A DNA stretch of 64,000 nt from Novosphingobium malaysiense (GTDB taxonomy: Bacteria > Pseudomonadota > Alphaproteobacteria > Sphingomonadales > Sphingomonadaceae), in NCBI RefSeq assembly GCF_000802225.1, contig NZ_JTDI01000003.1:930001-994000 (forward strand), read 5' to 3'. A program made the translations under genes and the position numbers. Below the pieces are notes generated by a model that searched no databases, was not told the origin of the DNA, and saw nothing but the letters and a program-made list of their open reading frames with translations. Of this stretch, positions 32,279 through 41,263 are shown piece by piece (the stretch's first letter is position 1; every line of letters begins with the position of its first letter).

Positions 32279-32450
32279 GCTTACCCCTGCGCTTCAGCCA
32301 CTGATCCTGGCCGAAAAAGAAAATTTCGAATCCGGCGATGGCGGTCGCCAGCATCGCGATCGTCGGCGACGGCACCACGCCGACCGTCATCGCCCCGAAG
32401 TAGAGCGCGACGAGAAACAGGCCGGTGGCGGCCGCCCAGACGCGGATCAT
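32271..32450 (-). CDS. Small membrane protein inserted between nuoD and nuoE
   Basis: 59 residues from ATG 32450, with two hydrophobic segments (AAATGLFLVALYFGAMTVG; IAMLATAIAGFEIFFFG) and a basic C-terminus (WLKRRGKHG). An alternative TTG start at 32471 overlaps the nuoD stop (TTGA) and has GGGGAG eight bases upstream, giving 66 residues. It overlaps nuoE by eight bases. Family unknown. Position argues for a role linked to complex I. Confidence 0.65.
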   Translation of the reverse strand: MIRVWAAATGLFLVALYFGAMTVGVVPSPTIAMLATAIAGFEIFFFGQDQWLKRRGKHG

Positions 32451-32467
32451 TTCGACGTTCGACAGGT

Positions 32468-33679
32468 TCAACGGTCGCACTCCCCGAAAACGACGTCGAT
32501 CGCGCCCAGAATGGCGGTCGCGTCCGGCAGCATGTGCCCCTTGCACATGAAATCCATCGCCTGAAGGTGGCTGAACGCGGTCGGGCGGATCTTGCAGCGG
32601 TACGGCTTGTTGGTGCCGTCCGAGACGAGATAGACGCCGAATTCGCCCTTGGGGCTTTCGGTCGCGACATAGACTTCGCCCGCCGGGACGTGGAACCCTT
32701 CGGTGTAGAGCTTGAAGTGATGGATCAGCGATTCCATCGAGCTCTTCATCTCCGCGCGCTTGGGCGGCACGACCTTGCGGTCTTCCGAACTGATCGGCCC
32801 TTCGGGCATTTCCGCCAGGCACTGCTTCATGATCTTCGCCGACTGGCGCACTTCCTCGACGCGGACCATCATGCGGTCGTAGCAGTCCGAGTTGGTGCCG
32901 ACCGGGATCTCGAAGTCCATGCGGTCGTAGACGTCGTAGGGCTGGCTCTTGCGGATATCCCAGGGGATGCCCGCGGCGCGGATCATCGGGCCGGAGAAGC
33001 CCCAGGCAATCGCATCATCGCGCGAGACCACGGCGATGTCGACGTTGCGCTGCTTGAAGATGCGGTTGTCGACGACGAGGCTCATGGCGTCCTCGAACAG
33101 CGTCGGCAGGCGCGTGTCGAGCCACTCGGCGATGTCGGCGAGCAGCTTGAGCGGCACGTCCTGGTGCACGCCGCCGGGACGGAACCAGGCCGAGTGCATG
33201 CGGGCGCCCGATGCGCGCTCGAAGAAGTTGAGGCAGTCCTCGCGGATCTCGAACAGCCACAGGTTCGGCGTCATCGCGCCCACGTCCATGACGTGGCTGC
33301 CGATGTTGAGCATGTGGTTGCAGATGCGGGTGAGCTCGGCGAACAGCACGCGCAGGTACTGGGCGCGCAGCGGCACTTCGAGGTTCAGCATCTTCTCGAT
33401 GGCGAGAACGTAGCTGTGCTCCATGGCGAGCGGCGAGCAGTAGTCGAGCCGGTCGAAATAGGGGAGCGCCTGAAGGTAGGTCTTGTGCTCTATCAGCTTT
33501 TCGGTGCCGCGATGCAGCAGGCCGACGTGGGGATCGACGCGCTCGATCACTTCGCCGTCAAGCTCCATGACCATGCGCAGAACGCCGTGCGCGGCGGGAT
33601 GCTGGGGACCGAAGTTGATCGTGTAGTTGGTAACGATCTCGCCGTCGGTGGTGGGGGACTCTTCGAGCTGCATGCTCAC
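32468..33679 (-). CDS. nuoD: NADH-quinone oxidoreductase subunit D
   Basis: 403 residues, the 49-kDa subunit that forms the quinone-binding site and is homologous to NiFe-hydrogenase large subunits. Motifs: [20 protein letters not shown] and the C-terminal [15 protein letters not shown]. Separate from NuoC, unlike the E. coli NuoCD fusion. Overlaps nuoC by four bases. Confidence 0.96.
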   Translation of the reverse strand: MSMQLEESPTTDGEIVTNYTINFGPQHPAAHGVLRMVMELDGEVIERVDPHVGLLHRGTEKLIEHKTYLQALPYFDRLDYCSPLAMEHSYVLAIEKMLNLEVPLRAQYLRVLFAELTRICNHMLNIGSHVMDVGAMTPNLWLFEIREDCLNFFERASGARMHSAWFRPGGVHQDVPLKLLADIAEWLDTRLPTLFEDAMSLVVDNRIFKQRNVDIAVVSRDDAIAWGFSGPMIRAAGIPWDIRKSQPYDVYDRMDFEIPVGTNSDCYDRMMVRVEEVRQSAKIMKQCLAEMPEGPISSEDRKVVPPKRAEMKSSMESLIHHFKLYTEGFHVPAGEVYVATESPKGEFGVYLVSDGTNKPYRCKIRPTAFSHLQAMDFMCKGHMLPDATAILGAIDVVFGECDR

Positions 33680-34548
33680 TTGTCGTCCTCCTTGGTGTCC
33701 TTGGGTTCTGTTGCGCCCTTGGTGTCCTGGGCCGATTCCTGCCGAGGCGCCTTGTCCGGACGGCTTTCCGTCGGCTTGGGCGCATCCTTTTCGCTTTCAC
33801 CCGTGGTCTTGTGGGCGGGAGAACCCTTCGAGGCCTTTTCACTGGCCTTGCCGTTGGTCGGCTCGCCGGCTCCGCTGTCGCCCTTCTTCTCGGTGACCTT
33901 GGGCTTCTCCACCGGCGGCGGCGTGGCCTGCTCGGCTGCCTTCTCGTCGCCCGGGAGCACGTAATCGGCGCCTTCCCACGGGCTCATGAAATCGAAGGTA
34001 CGGAAGTCCTGCGCGAGCTTGACCGGTTCGTAGACGACGCGCTTGTCCTCTTCGGAATAGCGCAGTTCCTGATAGCCGGTGAGCGGGAAATCCTTGCGGA
34101 ACGGGTGCCCCTCGAAACCATAGTCGGTGAGGATGCGCCGCAGGTCGGCATTGCCGGAGAAGATCACCCCGTACATGTCGAACACTTCGCGTTCGAGCCA
34201 GCCCGCGTTGGGCCACAGCCTCGTCGCGGTCGGCACCGGCGTGTTTTCGGCGGCGTTCACCTTCACCAGCAGGCGATGGTTCTTCGTCAGCGAGAGCAGC
34301 ATGTAGACGACTTCGAAGCGTTCCGCCCGCGAGGGGTAGTCGACTCCGGCCATTTCCATCAGCTGCTGGTAGCCGTGCTCGTCGCGCAGCAGGCGCAGCG
34401 CGTTCTCGATCTGGGCGCGCGCGACGGTGAGCACGATCTCGCCATGCTCCTCGCGTGCGGACAGCAGCATGGAGCCGAGCGCGCCGGTCAACGTGTCGAT
34501 CACGCCCTCATTCGATGCGAACTTCGGTGCGGAATGCAGAACGGGCAT
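33676..34548 (-). CDS. nuoC: NADH-quinone oxidoreductase subunit C with long charged tail
   Basis: 290 residues. The first about 200 are the 30-kDa subunit (signature [35 protein letters not shown]). The last about 90 (33679-33950) are Lys/Glu/Pro/Ser-rich low-complexity sequence, predicted disordered, replacing the short C-terminus of typical NuoC. Stop overlaps the nuoD start. Confidence 0.95.
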   Translation of the reverse strand: MPVLHSAPKFASNEGVIDTLTGALGSMLLSAREEHGEIVLTVARAQIENALRLLRDEHGYQQLMEMAGVDYPSRAERFEVVYMLLSLTKNHRLLVKVNAAENTPVPTATRLWPNAGWLEREVFDMYGVIFSGNADLRRILTDYGFEGHPFRKDFPLTGYQELRYSEEDKRVVYEPVKLAQDFRTFDFMSPWEGADYVLPGDEKAAEQATPPPVEKPKVTEKKGDSGAGEPTNGKASEKASKGSPAHKTTGESEKDAPKPTESRPDKAPRQESAQDTKGATEPKDTKEDDK

Positions 34549-34555
34549 CTGGTTC

Positions 34556-35131
34556 TTACCTTTCGACCGTACCGATGCGGCGGATCTTCCGCTGAAGCTG
34601 CATCACCCCGTAGAGCAGCGCTTCGGCGGTCGGCGGGCAGCCCGGCACGTAGATGTCGACCGGCACGATGCGGTCGCAGCCGCGCACGACCGAATAGCTG
34701 TAGTGATAGTAGCCGCCGCCATTGGCGCACGAGCCCATCGAGATGACGTACTTGGGCTCCGACATCTGGTCGTAGACCTTGCGCAGCGCCGGGGCCATCT
34801 TGTTGCACAGCGTACCGGCCACGATCATCACGTCCGACTGGCGCGGAGACGCGCGCGGCGCGGCGCCGAAGCGCTCCATGTCGTAGCGCGGCATGTTGAC
34901 GTGGATCATCTCGACCGCGCAGCAGGCGAGGCCGAAGGTCATCCACCACAGCGAGCCGGTACGGGCCCACTGGAACAGTTCCTCGGTCGAGGTGACGAGA
35001 AAACCCTTGTCCGAGACTTCCTGGTTGAGGTCCTTGAAGTACGATTCCTCGGGCGGGATGATCTCACCGCCGGGGCCCGGATGGGCGGCGCGGGCCAGAG
35101 GCTGGCCGTCAGAATTCACGAGAGTGCTCAT
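34556..35131 (-). CDS. nuoB: NADH-quinone oxidoreductase subunit B
   Basis: 191 residues from ATG 35131. Carries [4Fe-4S] cluster N2, the last before quinone: [41 protein letters not shown] and [18 protein letters not shown] overlap with the nuoA stop fixes the start; the longer open frame upstream lies within nuoA. Confidence 0.96.
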   Translation of the reverse strand: MSTLVNSDGQPLARAAHPGPGGEIIPPEESYFKDLNQEVSDKGFLVTSTEELFQWARTGSLWWMTFGLACCAVEMIHVNMPRYDMERFGAAPRASPRQSDVMIVAGTLCNKMAPALRKVYDQMSEPKYVISMGSCANGGGYYHYSYSVVRGCDRIVPVDIYVPGCPPTAEALLYGVMQLQRKIRRIGTVER

Positions 35132-35502
35132 TCCCAGTCCAGAGCTCCCTTCTTCCATGCATAGGCGAGGCCGATCGCCAGTTCGCCGAGGAAAATCATC
35201 ATCGTCGTCCACCCGGCCCAGCCGGTCATGTCGAGCGAGACGGCCCAGGGAAACAGGAACGCGGCCTCGAGGTCGAACACGATGAACAGGATCGCCACCA
35301 GATAGAAGCGAACGTCGAACTGGCTGCGCGGATCCTCGAACGCAGGAAAGCCGCACTCGTATTCGGAGTTCTTGTCAGCGCTGGGCTGATGCGTGCCGGT
35401 CAGATGGGCGACGCCGATCGGCAGGAACACGATCACTGCCGAGAGAAGGAGAGCGATCACCAGAAATATCAGGATCGGCAGGTATTGTGACAGATCGGTC
35501 AA
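35128..35502 (-). CDS. nuoA: NADH-quinone oxidoreductase subunit A
   Basis: 124 residues and three membrane helices with the conserved acidic loop [20 protein letters not shown]. First gene of the 14-subunit operon; the promoter should lie in the 476-base gap upstream. Confidence 0.95.
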   Translation of the reverse strand: MTDLSQYLPILIFLVIALLLSAVIVFLPIGVAHLTGTHQPSADKNSEYECGFPAFEDPRSQFDVRFYLVAILFIVFDLEAAFLFPWAVSLDMTGWAGWTTMMIFLGELAIGLAYAWKKGALDWE

Positions 35503-35978
35503 TGGTCTCTGGCCTCATACCGGGTGCGGCTGCCGGACTTGTCCCACGGGGGGCACGCCCGGTCGTTGGGCGCGCTCTTAGGCCAGCCCCAGCACCATCG
35601 CAAGGTGTCGGAGTGGATTAATCCGTCCATCCGCATTGCATTGCAACAAGAGATCGCCCCGAAACGCCGACTTTCAGGGATCCGCACGCGTTTCCGCCGC
35701 GACTCATGCCCCCTGTAACGAAATATTGCGCGAACCGGCACGGTCCGGGTCTGGCAATCGGGGGACGCCGCCCCCATCTCGACTCCAAGTTGCTTGGTGT
35801 TCACGGGCCGCTGGGAGCGTGGCAACCCGTGGAGCCAGGCAGGATGCGCCGGCGCTGATCGATCGCAATGCCGGCGTTACATGCCGCGGCGATAGTGCCG
35901 TTTCAGTCATTGCATTTGGTGCATCGCAACATTATCCGATCGACAACTGTCACATTTTCCAGTTCGAAAGGCACGCGT
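35503..35978. other. Divergent intergenic region, nuoA / thiolase
   Basis: 476 bases without a convincing gene; open frames here have no recognisable features. It must hold the nuo promoter (minus strand) and the thiolase promoter (plus strand). TGCA-containing motifs occur at 35636-35646 (TTGCATTGCAA) and 35910-35930 (TTGCATTTGGTGCATCGCAA). PhaR-type regulators of polyhydroxybutyrate genes recognise TGC/GCA motifs, so this could be relevant to the thiolase. That link is inference. Confidence 0.5.
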
Positions 35979-37172
35979 ATGGCCCAGATTTCGGCTTCCG
36001 ATCCGATCGTCATCCTCTCCTATGCCCGCACGCCCATGGGCGGCCTCCAGGGCGCGCTTGCCGATGTTGCGGCGACCGACCTCGGCGCCACCGCCGTCAA
36101 GGCCGCGGTCGAGCGCGCCGGAGTCGCCGGCGACGACATCGAGCGCATCTACATGGGCTGCGTGCTTCCCGCCGGCCTAGGCCAGGCCCCTGCCCGCCAG
36201 GCCGCGCTCAAGGCCGGCCTGCCCAAGTCGGTCCAGGCAACGACCGTCAACAAGGTCTGCGGCTCGGGCATGCAGACCGTCATCATGGGCGCCGAGGCGC
36301 TCGCAGCCGGTTCGCTCGACGTCGTCATCGCCGGCGGCATGGAATCGATGACCAATGCCCCGTACCTGTCGAAGAAGCACCGCGGCGGCGCCCGCGCCGG
36401 TCATGACACGCTCTACGACCACATGTTCCTCGACGGCCTCGAGGATGCCTACGACGGCGGTTCGATGGGCTCGTTCGCCCAGTGCACGGCAGACGAATAC
36501 CAGCTCACCCGTGAAAGCCAGGACGACTACGCCATCGAGTCGCTGCGCCGTGCCGTCGACGCGATCAACTCGGGCGCCTTCAAGGACGAAGTCGTTCCGG
36601 TCACCGTGAAGACCCGCAAGGGCGAAGTCGTCGTCGACACCGACGAGCAGCCGCCCAAGGGCAACCCGGAAAAGATCCGCGCGCTGAAGGCCGCCTTCGC
36701 CAAGGAAGGCACGATCACCGCCGCCAGCTCCAGCTCGATCTCGGACGGCGCCGCCGCCATGGTGCTGAGCCGCAAGAGCGTGGCCGAAGCCAAGGGCCTC
36801 ACGCCCATCGCCACCGTCGTGGGCGTCGCGGCCCATGCGCAGGAGCCCAGCAAGTTCACCACGGCCCCGGTCGGCGCGATCACCAAGCTGATGGACAAGG
36901 TGGGCTGGAAGCTCTCCGACGTCGACCTGTTCGAGATCAACGAGGCCTTCGCCTGCGTCGCGATGTTCGCGATGAAGGACCTCGGCATCGCGCACGACAA
37001 GGTGAACATCCACGGCGGCGCGACCGCGCTGGGCCACCCGATCGGCGCTTCGGGCACCCGCATCATCGTCACCCTCATCAACGCGATGAAGGAAAAGGGC
37101 CTGAAGAAGGGCGTCGCCAGCCTGTGCATCGGCGGCGGCGAAGCCACGGCCGTCGCGATCGAGATGCCGTGA
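35979..37172 (+). CDS. Acetyl-CoA C-acetyltransferase (thiolase)
   Basis: 397 residues from ATG 35979 (MAQISASDPIVILSYART). Condenses two acetyl-CoA to acetoacetyl-CoA or the reverse. Catalytic residues: nucleophilic Cys in TTVNKVCGSGMQ, His in GATALGHPIGASG, and Cys in SLCIGGGEATA; also NEAFACVAMFAM. Family AtoB/PhaA; in sphingomonads it often serves PHB or ketone-body metabolism. A phaB reductase is not adjacent, so the pathway is open. An intrinsic terminator follows. Confidence 0.93.
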   Translation: MAQISASDPIVILSYARTPMGGLQGALADVAATDLGATAVKAAVERAGVAGDDIERIYMGCVLPAGLGQAPARQAALKAGLPKSVQATTVNKVCGSGMQTVIMGAEALAAGSLDVVIAGGMESMTNAPYLSKKHRGGARAGHDTLYDHMFLDGLEDAYDGGSMGSFAQCTADEYQLTRESQDDYAIESLRRAVDAINSGAFKDEVVPVTVKTRKGEVVVDTDEQPPKGNPEKIRALKAAFAKEGTITAASSSSISDGAAAMVLSRKSVAEAKGLTPIATVVGVAAHAQEPSKFTTAPVGAITKLMDKVGWKLSDVDLFEINEAFACVAMFAMKDLGIAHDKVNIHGGATALGHPIGASGTRIIVTLINAMKEKGLKKGVASLCIGGGEATAVAIEMP

Positions 37173-37197
37173 TCCCGCTATCCTGACGCGAAACAGG

Positions 37198-37227
37198 AAA
37201 CCCCCGCCCTGACCGGCGGGGGTTTTC
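37198..37227 (+). terminator. Intrinsic terminator after the thiolase gene
   Basis: AACCCCCGCC pairs perfectly with GGCGGGGGTT around loop CTGACC, flanked by A and T runs, 25 bases after the stop. Confidence 0.88.
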
Positions 37228-37261
37228 GTTTGGGGGAGCCGGAAGCGTCCTGACCTTCATA

Positions 37262-37368
37262 CGTCATCCCAGCGCAGGCTGGGATCGCCATCGGCATTTC
37301 GTGTCGATGCAGCATGACGAGAGGCGGGAGCCAGTTTGCCAACGATCCCAGCCTTCGCTGGGATGACG
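37262..37368. repeat. Inverted intergenic repeat (copy 1), CGTCATCCCAGC arms
   Basis: Arms CGTCATCCCAGCGCAGGCTG and its complement (GATCCCAGCCTTCGCTGGGA, then TGACG) flank about 60 bases. A second copy with the same arms lies at 57670-57748. Each arm is itself partly self-complementary (CCCAGC..GCTGGG). Looks like a non-autonomous mobile or REP-type element of sphingomonads. Confidence 0.8.
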
Positions 37369-37381
37369 GCATTTTCAGACC

Positions 37382-38452
37382 TCACTCCTCCGGAAAGCTC
37401 CCCCGCGTGCGGTTCGCGAAGGCCACCAGCGACAACATCACCGGCACCTCCACCAGCACACCGACAACCGTTGCCAGCGCCGCACCGCTGCCAAGCCCGA
37501 ACAGGCCGATCGCCACCGCAACGGCAAGCTCGAAGAAGTTCGATGTCCCGATCAGCGCGCAGGGCGCCGCCACCGCATGCGGCACTTTCCAGAGCTTCGC
37601 CGCGCCATAGGCGAGGAAGAAGATCCCGTAGCTCTGCATCATGATCGGCGCGGCAATCAGCGCGATCAGCACCGGACGCGAGACGATGGTCTCGGCCTGA
37701 AATCCGAACAGCAGCAGCACGGTGAACAGCAACCCGATGATCGAAAGCGGCTTCATCCGTCCGGTGAAGTCCGAGATGGCATGCTCATCCCCACCGTGGC
37801 TCGCCAGCAGGCGGTGGCGCACGAAGGCCCCTGCCCCCAGCGGCACCACGACATAGAGCGCGACCGAAAGCAGCAGCGTCTCCCACGGCACGGCAATGTC
37901 GGTCACGCCCAGCAGCAGCGCGACGATGGGCGCGAAGGCGACGATCATGATCAGGTCGTTCGCCGCCACCTGCACCAGCGTATAGGCCGGATCGCCGCGC
38001 GTGAGCTGCGACCACACGAAGACCATCGCGGTACACGGCGCCGCGCCGAGCAGGATCAGGCCGGCGATGTACTGCTGGGCATCGGCAGGCGCGATCAGGT
38101 CGGCGAATATCACTTCGAAGAACAGCACCGCCATCGCAGCCATGGTGAAGGGCTTGATCAGCCAGTTCACCACCAGCGTAATCATCAGGCCCTTGGGCTT
38201 GTCGCCCACCCGGCGCACCGCACCGAAATCGACCGCGACCATCATCGGGAAGATCATCGCCCAGATCAGCACCGCAACGACGAGATTGACCGACGCGTAC
38301 TCGACAGCCGCCAGCGCCGCGAAAAGCTGCGGCATGAGATTGCCCAGCGCGATCCCGGCGAGAATCGCAGTGCCGACCCAGACCGAGAGCCATTTCTCGA
38401 ACAGGCCCAGTCCTGCCGCGCGGGCATCGATTTCAGCAGTCTTCGTGGTCAT
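37382..38452 (-). CDS. acr3: Arsenite efflux permease, ACR3 family
   Basis: 356 residues and ten membrane helices. Exports arsenite. The family motif with the essential cysteine is visible in [19 protein letters not shown], and [12 protein letters not shown] marks an early helix. Last gene of an arsR-arsI-acr3 unit, 21 bases after arsI. Confidence 0.94.
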   Translation of the reverse strand: MTTKTAEIDARAAGLGLFEKWLSVWVGTAILAGIALGNLMPQLFAALAAVEYASVNLVVAVLIWAMIFPMMVAVDFGAVRRVGDKPKGLMITLVVNWLIKPFTMAAMAVLFFEVIFADLIAPADAQQYIAGLILLGAAPCTAMVFVWSQLTRGDPAYTLVQVAANDLIMIVAFAPIVALLLGVTDIAVPWETLLLSVALYVVVPLGAGAFVRHRLLASHGGDEHAISDFTGRMKPLSIIGLLFTVLLLFGFQAETIVSRPVLIALIAAPIMMQSYGIFFLAYGAAKLWKVPHAVAAPCALIGTSNFFELAVAVAIGLFGLGSGAALATVVGVLVEVPVMLSLVAFANRTRGSFPEE

Positions 38453-38473
38453 GATCTGCCCCCTCTTCTGCCC

Positions 38474-38944
38474 TCAACAGCAGGACGTCTTGGCCGGCAC
38501 CACCGATGGCGCGCAGCACGCATCGGGCGCAGCATTGGCCGAGGCAAGCCGGTCGAAATCGGGGCTGCCGCCGTAAGTGATGCTTTCGCCTTCGGTCAGG
38601 AAGGCTTCCCAGACCACCCCGTCGGGATCGGCGATCCAGCTCTTTTCCGACTTGGCATAGCAGCAGGTCGTCGCGCCCTCTTCCAGCACCGGACGGTCGG
38701 CAGCGGCGAGCCGGTCATAGACCTGGGCGAGTTCGGCCTTGTCCTCGACCTGAACGCCGAGGTGCTCGATCCCCTTGGCGGCATCCTCGCGCATGGAAAT
38801 TGCGAAATTGATGCGCGGGTCATCGAGCATCCACTTCGCGTAATCGGCCTTCACGACGGCGGGCTCGGCACCGAACAGGCTGGAATAGAAAGCGATCGAC
38901 TTGTCGAGGTCGGCCACGCCGACATGCACATGGAAACGTTTCAT
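38474..38944 (-). CDS. arsI: ArsI/CadI-type glyoxalase-fold metalloenzyme
   Basis: 156 residues of the vicinal oxygen chelate fold. ArsI is an Fe(II) dioxygenase that cleaves the carbon-arsenic bond of methylarsenite. Seen here: metal ligand candidates His5 or His7, His61 and Glu113; the vicinal cysteine pair Cys94-Cys95 (GATTCCYAKS) that binds trivalent arsenicals in known ArsI; and two more Cys pairs near the C-terminus (DACCAP, TSCC). Starts on the arsR stop (TGATG). CadI cadmium-induced proteins share the family, but context supports ArsI. Confidence 0.85.
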   Translation of the reverse strand: MKRFHVHVGVADLDKSIAFYSSLFGAEPAVVKADYAKWMLDDPRINFAISMREDAAKGIEHLGVQVEDKAELAQVYDRLAAADRPVLEEGATTCCYAKSEKSWIADPDGVVWEAFLTEGESITYGGSPDFDRLASANAAPDACCAPSVVPAKTSCC

Positions 38945-39282
38945 CAGGCGCTCTTTCTTTGGGAATCGGGAAGGCAGGCGGTCGAGTCCCCGCAAGGCAC
39001 GCCGCCGCAGCAGTTTTCGGTGAGGTAGCCCATCACCCCGTTCATCGCGGCATAGTCTGCCGAATAGATGATCGAACGGCTTTCGCGCCGCTGTGTGACC
39101 AGGCCCGCGTTGGCAAGCTGGGCGAGATGAAAGCTCATGGAAGACGGCGGCACATCGAGCTGTTCGGCAAGCGCTCCGGCGGGAATGCCGCCCTCGCCCG
39201 CCTGCACCAGCAACCGGTACGCAGCGAGTCGATGCTCCTGCGCCAGCGCGGACAAGGCGCGTATGACCGAATCGGCTTCCAT
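38944..39282 (-). CDS. arsR: ArsR-type arsenic-responsive repressor
   Basis: 112 residues with a winged helix (VPPSSMSFHLAQLANAGLV recognition region). It lacks the classic ELCVCDL site. Instead Cys91, Cys92, Cys97 and Cys103 cluster after the last helix (ENCCGGVPCGDSTAC), like the AfArsR type from Acidithiobacillus. Leader gene of arsR-arsI-acr3; an operator-like palindrome lies 16 bases upstream of the start. Confidence 0.92.
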   Translation of the reverse strand: MEADSVIRALSALAQEHRLAAYRLLVQAGEGGIPAGALAEQLDVPPSSMSFHLAQLANAGLVTQRRESRSIIYSADYAAMNGVMGYLTENCCGGVPCGDSTACLPDSQRKSA

Positions 39283-39297
39283 CCGTCACTCCGATAT

Positions 39298-39321
39298 TTC
39301 TATAACTATCGAATTATAGAA
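39298..39321 (-). promoter_or_regulatory. Probable ArsR operator
   Basis: Perfect 8-bp inverted repeat TTCTATAA-N8-TTATAGAA immediately upstream of arsR, with the spacing and AT-rich arms typical of ArsR-family operators. Confidence 0.75.
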
Positions 39322-39386
39322 TTCGGAATGACCGCGCAACGGTTTTTGCAGTCGGGATGCGCTTCCGATTTTCCTACTCGCTTCCG

Positions 39387-39454
39387 GTCGGACAGATTGC
39401 GGGCGGCATTCCTGTGCCCGCTCTTTGAACCGGTAAATCCCGTCACCGTCCGAC
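39387..39454. other. Nested hairpin of 68 bases, unassigned
   Basis: Outer arms GTCGGAC/GTCCGAC (7 bp, perfect) enclose an inner stem GCGGGC/GCCCGC. Size resembles a tRNA but no D-arm, 7-base anticodon loop or TTC T-loop is present. It lies in the 279-base gap between the SH3 gene and arsR; no gene was seen there. Confidence 0.35.
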
Positions 39455-39561
39455 GTGCGAAAATAGCGACGATCCAAGCCTTTGGATTCGCTGCCCTTCG
39501 CAAAGACTCACCATGGCGCGAGTCGACAAAGTTAGAGAAGTTTGCGCGGAGCGCGCAGGGA

Positions 39562-40035
39562 TCAGGGCTCGCCCGCCCCCCACAGGGCGTCTTCGCGCAC
39601 GAAGCCCTTGTGCCCGTCGGTATCGAAACCGCACCACCCGCCGTCGCACTCGCCCAGCAGACCCACGACTCCGGGCTCCACGCGCCAGAGCATCGGCGAC
39701 GAACCGCTGGCCTCGGCATGCATCTCGACCAGCCCGTCGCCGATGACGATGGCCGAGCGCTGGCGCGAAAGCAGCAGGTCGCGCATCCAGCCCTTGTCCC
39801 CCGCCGGGTCCTCGATCTGGCGCCACGGTCCCTCTCGGCGGATGATCTTCACCGGCAGGTGCAGCCGGCGATAGACCCATTCGATCTTGTAGGTATTGCC
39901 CGGCCCCACGCGCATGTTGGCCACATCCGTATCGATGGAGGCCCAGTAGGGGACCTTGTCGTCGTCATCGGCCCGGGCCGGCGCGGCAAGGGCGCACAGC
40001 GCGAGCAGGTGCAGAATCCAGGCATGGCGTTTCAT
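39562..40035 (-). CDS. Secreted bacterial SH3-domain protein
   Basis: 157 residues with a signal peptide (WILHLLALCALAAPARA), then bacterial SH3-like repeats (ANMRVGPGNTYKIEWVY; GWMRDLLL; GFVREDALWG). Likely periplasmic, binding peptidoglycan or another partner. Family common in sphingomonads next to a 2-hydroxyacid dehydrogenase gene, as here: divergent, with a 78-base gap. Confidence 0.88.
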   Translation of the reverse strand: MKRHAWILHLLALCALAAPARADDDDKVPYWASIDTDVANMRVGPGNTYKIEWVYRRLHLPVKIIRREGPWRQIEDPAGDKGWMRDLLLSRQRSAIVIGDGLVEMHAEASGSSPMLWRVEPGVVGLLGECDGGWCGFDTDGHKGFVREDALWGAGEP

Positions 40036-40113
40036 GTCCGATCCTTACTCCGCGCTACATCGCGCCATCAAGGCTGCTTGACCGCCCCCCTGTGGAAGGC
40101 ATAGCCGGTAACC

Positions 40114-41133
40114 ATGATGGTATCGGCTAGCGACACGTCCGCCCCTCCTCACCCGCCCCGCCCGCGGGTGGTGGTCACGCGAAAGCTTCTGCCCGAGGTG
40201 GAAGCGCGCATGACCGAGCTGTTCGACGTTTCGCTCAATACCGACGACAGGCCGATGACCCGCGAAGAACTGGCGGCCGCCATGCGCGAATGCGACGTGC
40301 TGGTGCCCACCGTCACCGACTCGATCGATGCCGACCTGATCGCGCAGGCCGGTGACAAGCTCGGCCTGATCGCCAGCTTCGGCGCCGGCACCGAGCATAT
40401 CGACCTTGCTGCGGCGCGCGCCCGCAAGATCGTCGTCACCAACACCCCCGGCGTCTTCACCGACGACACCGCCGACCTGACGCTGGCGCTGATCATCCTC
40501 GTCTCGCGGCGGTTCAGCGAGAACGTAAAGATCCTGCGCGAAGGCAAGTGGGCCGGATGGGGCCCGTCGCAGATGCTCGGCCACTCGCTGATGGGCAAGA
40601 CGCTGGGCATCGTCGGCATGGGCCGGATCGGCCAGGCGGTCGCGCATCGCGCCAGGGCCTTCGGCATGGAGATCCGCTACCACAACCGCAATCGCCAACC
40701 CGCCGCGCTCGAGAACATGTTCTCAGCCCGCTACGAGCCCGATCTCGACACGCTCACCGCCGAAGCGGACATCCTCTCGCTGCACTGCCCGGCCGGGCCC
40801 GAAACGGTGAAGCTGTTCGACGCGCGGCGACTGGCGCTGATGAAGCCGACCGCTTGCATCGTGAACACCGGGCGCGGCCAGATCATCGACGAGGAAGCTC
40901 TGATCGCGGCGCTTTCGGAGGGGCGGATTGCCGGTGCCGGGCTCGACGTCTTCGCCCACGAACCGAACGTCGATCCGCGCCTGCTGAATCTGCCCGGCGT
41001 CGTCGCCATGCCGCACCTCGGCAGCGCCACCTACGAAGGCCGCGGGGCGGCCGGCGAGCGGATCATCGCCAATATCCGTTTCTGGGTCGACGGCCACCGC
41101 CCGCCGGACATGGTCCTGCCCGAGCTGCCCTGA
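40114..41133 (+). CDS. D-isomer 2-hydroxyacid dehydrogenase (glyoxylate reductase-like)
   Basis: 339 residues. NAD(P)-dependent reduction of 2-oxoacids. Rossmann motif GIVGMGRIGQAVA with basic residues after it (YHNRNR), suggesting NADP. Catalytic residues: Arg near ALHCP, Glu in DVFAHEPNV, His in AMPHLGSATYEGR. GyaR/GhrB-like. The exact substrate is not shown by sequence. Start may be the first or second ATG at 40114. Confidence 0.9.
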   Translation: MMVSASDTSAPPHPPRPRVVVTRKLLPEVEARMTELFDVSLNTDDRPMTREELAAAMRECDVLVPTVTDSIDADLIAQAGDKLGLIASFGAGTEHIDLAAARARKIVVTNTPGVFTDDTADLTLALIILVSRRFSENVKILREGKWAGWGPSQMLGHSLMGKTLGIVGMGRIGQAVAHRARAFGMEIRYHNRNRQPAALENMFSARYEPDLDTLTAEADILSLHCPAGPETVKLFDARRLALMKPTACIVNTGRGQIIDEEALIAALSEGRIAGAGLDVFAHEPNVDPRLLNLPGVVAMPHLGSATYEGRGAAGERIIANIRFWVDGHRPPDMVLPELP

Positions 41134-41263
41134 ACGGTTCCCCGCAAGGCAAACCCGCAATTCCGGCAAACGCTTGTCTAGTAGCGATTTCCTGCTCTAA
41201 GGGCTCTCGAGGAGGAACACCGGGCCAGCGCCAAAGGTGCGGCCCCAAGGGGGAACATTGCCG

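Noticed and set aside
35499..35825. A 108-codon minus-strand frame upstream of nuoA
   Set aside because: No ribosome site, no recognisable features, odd composition; region is better explained as promoter DNA.
37262..37368. Insertion sequence
   Set aside because: The inverted arms enclose about 60 bases with no transposase; at most a non-autonomous element.
39387..39454. A tRNA with a 7-bp acceptor-like stem
   Set aside because: No D-arm, no 7-base anticodon loop, no TTCRA T-loop; inner loop is 11 bases.
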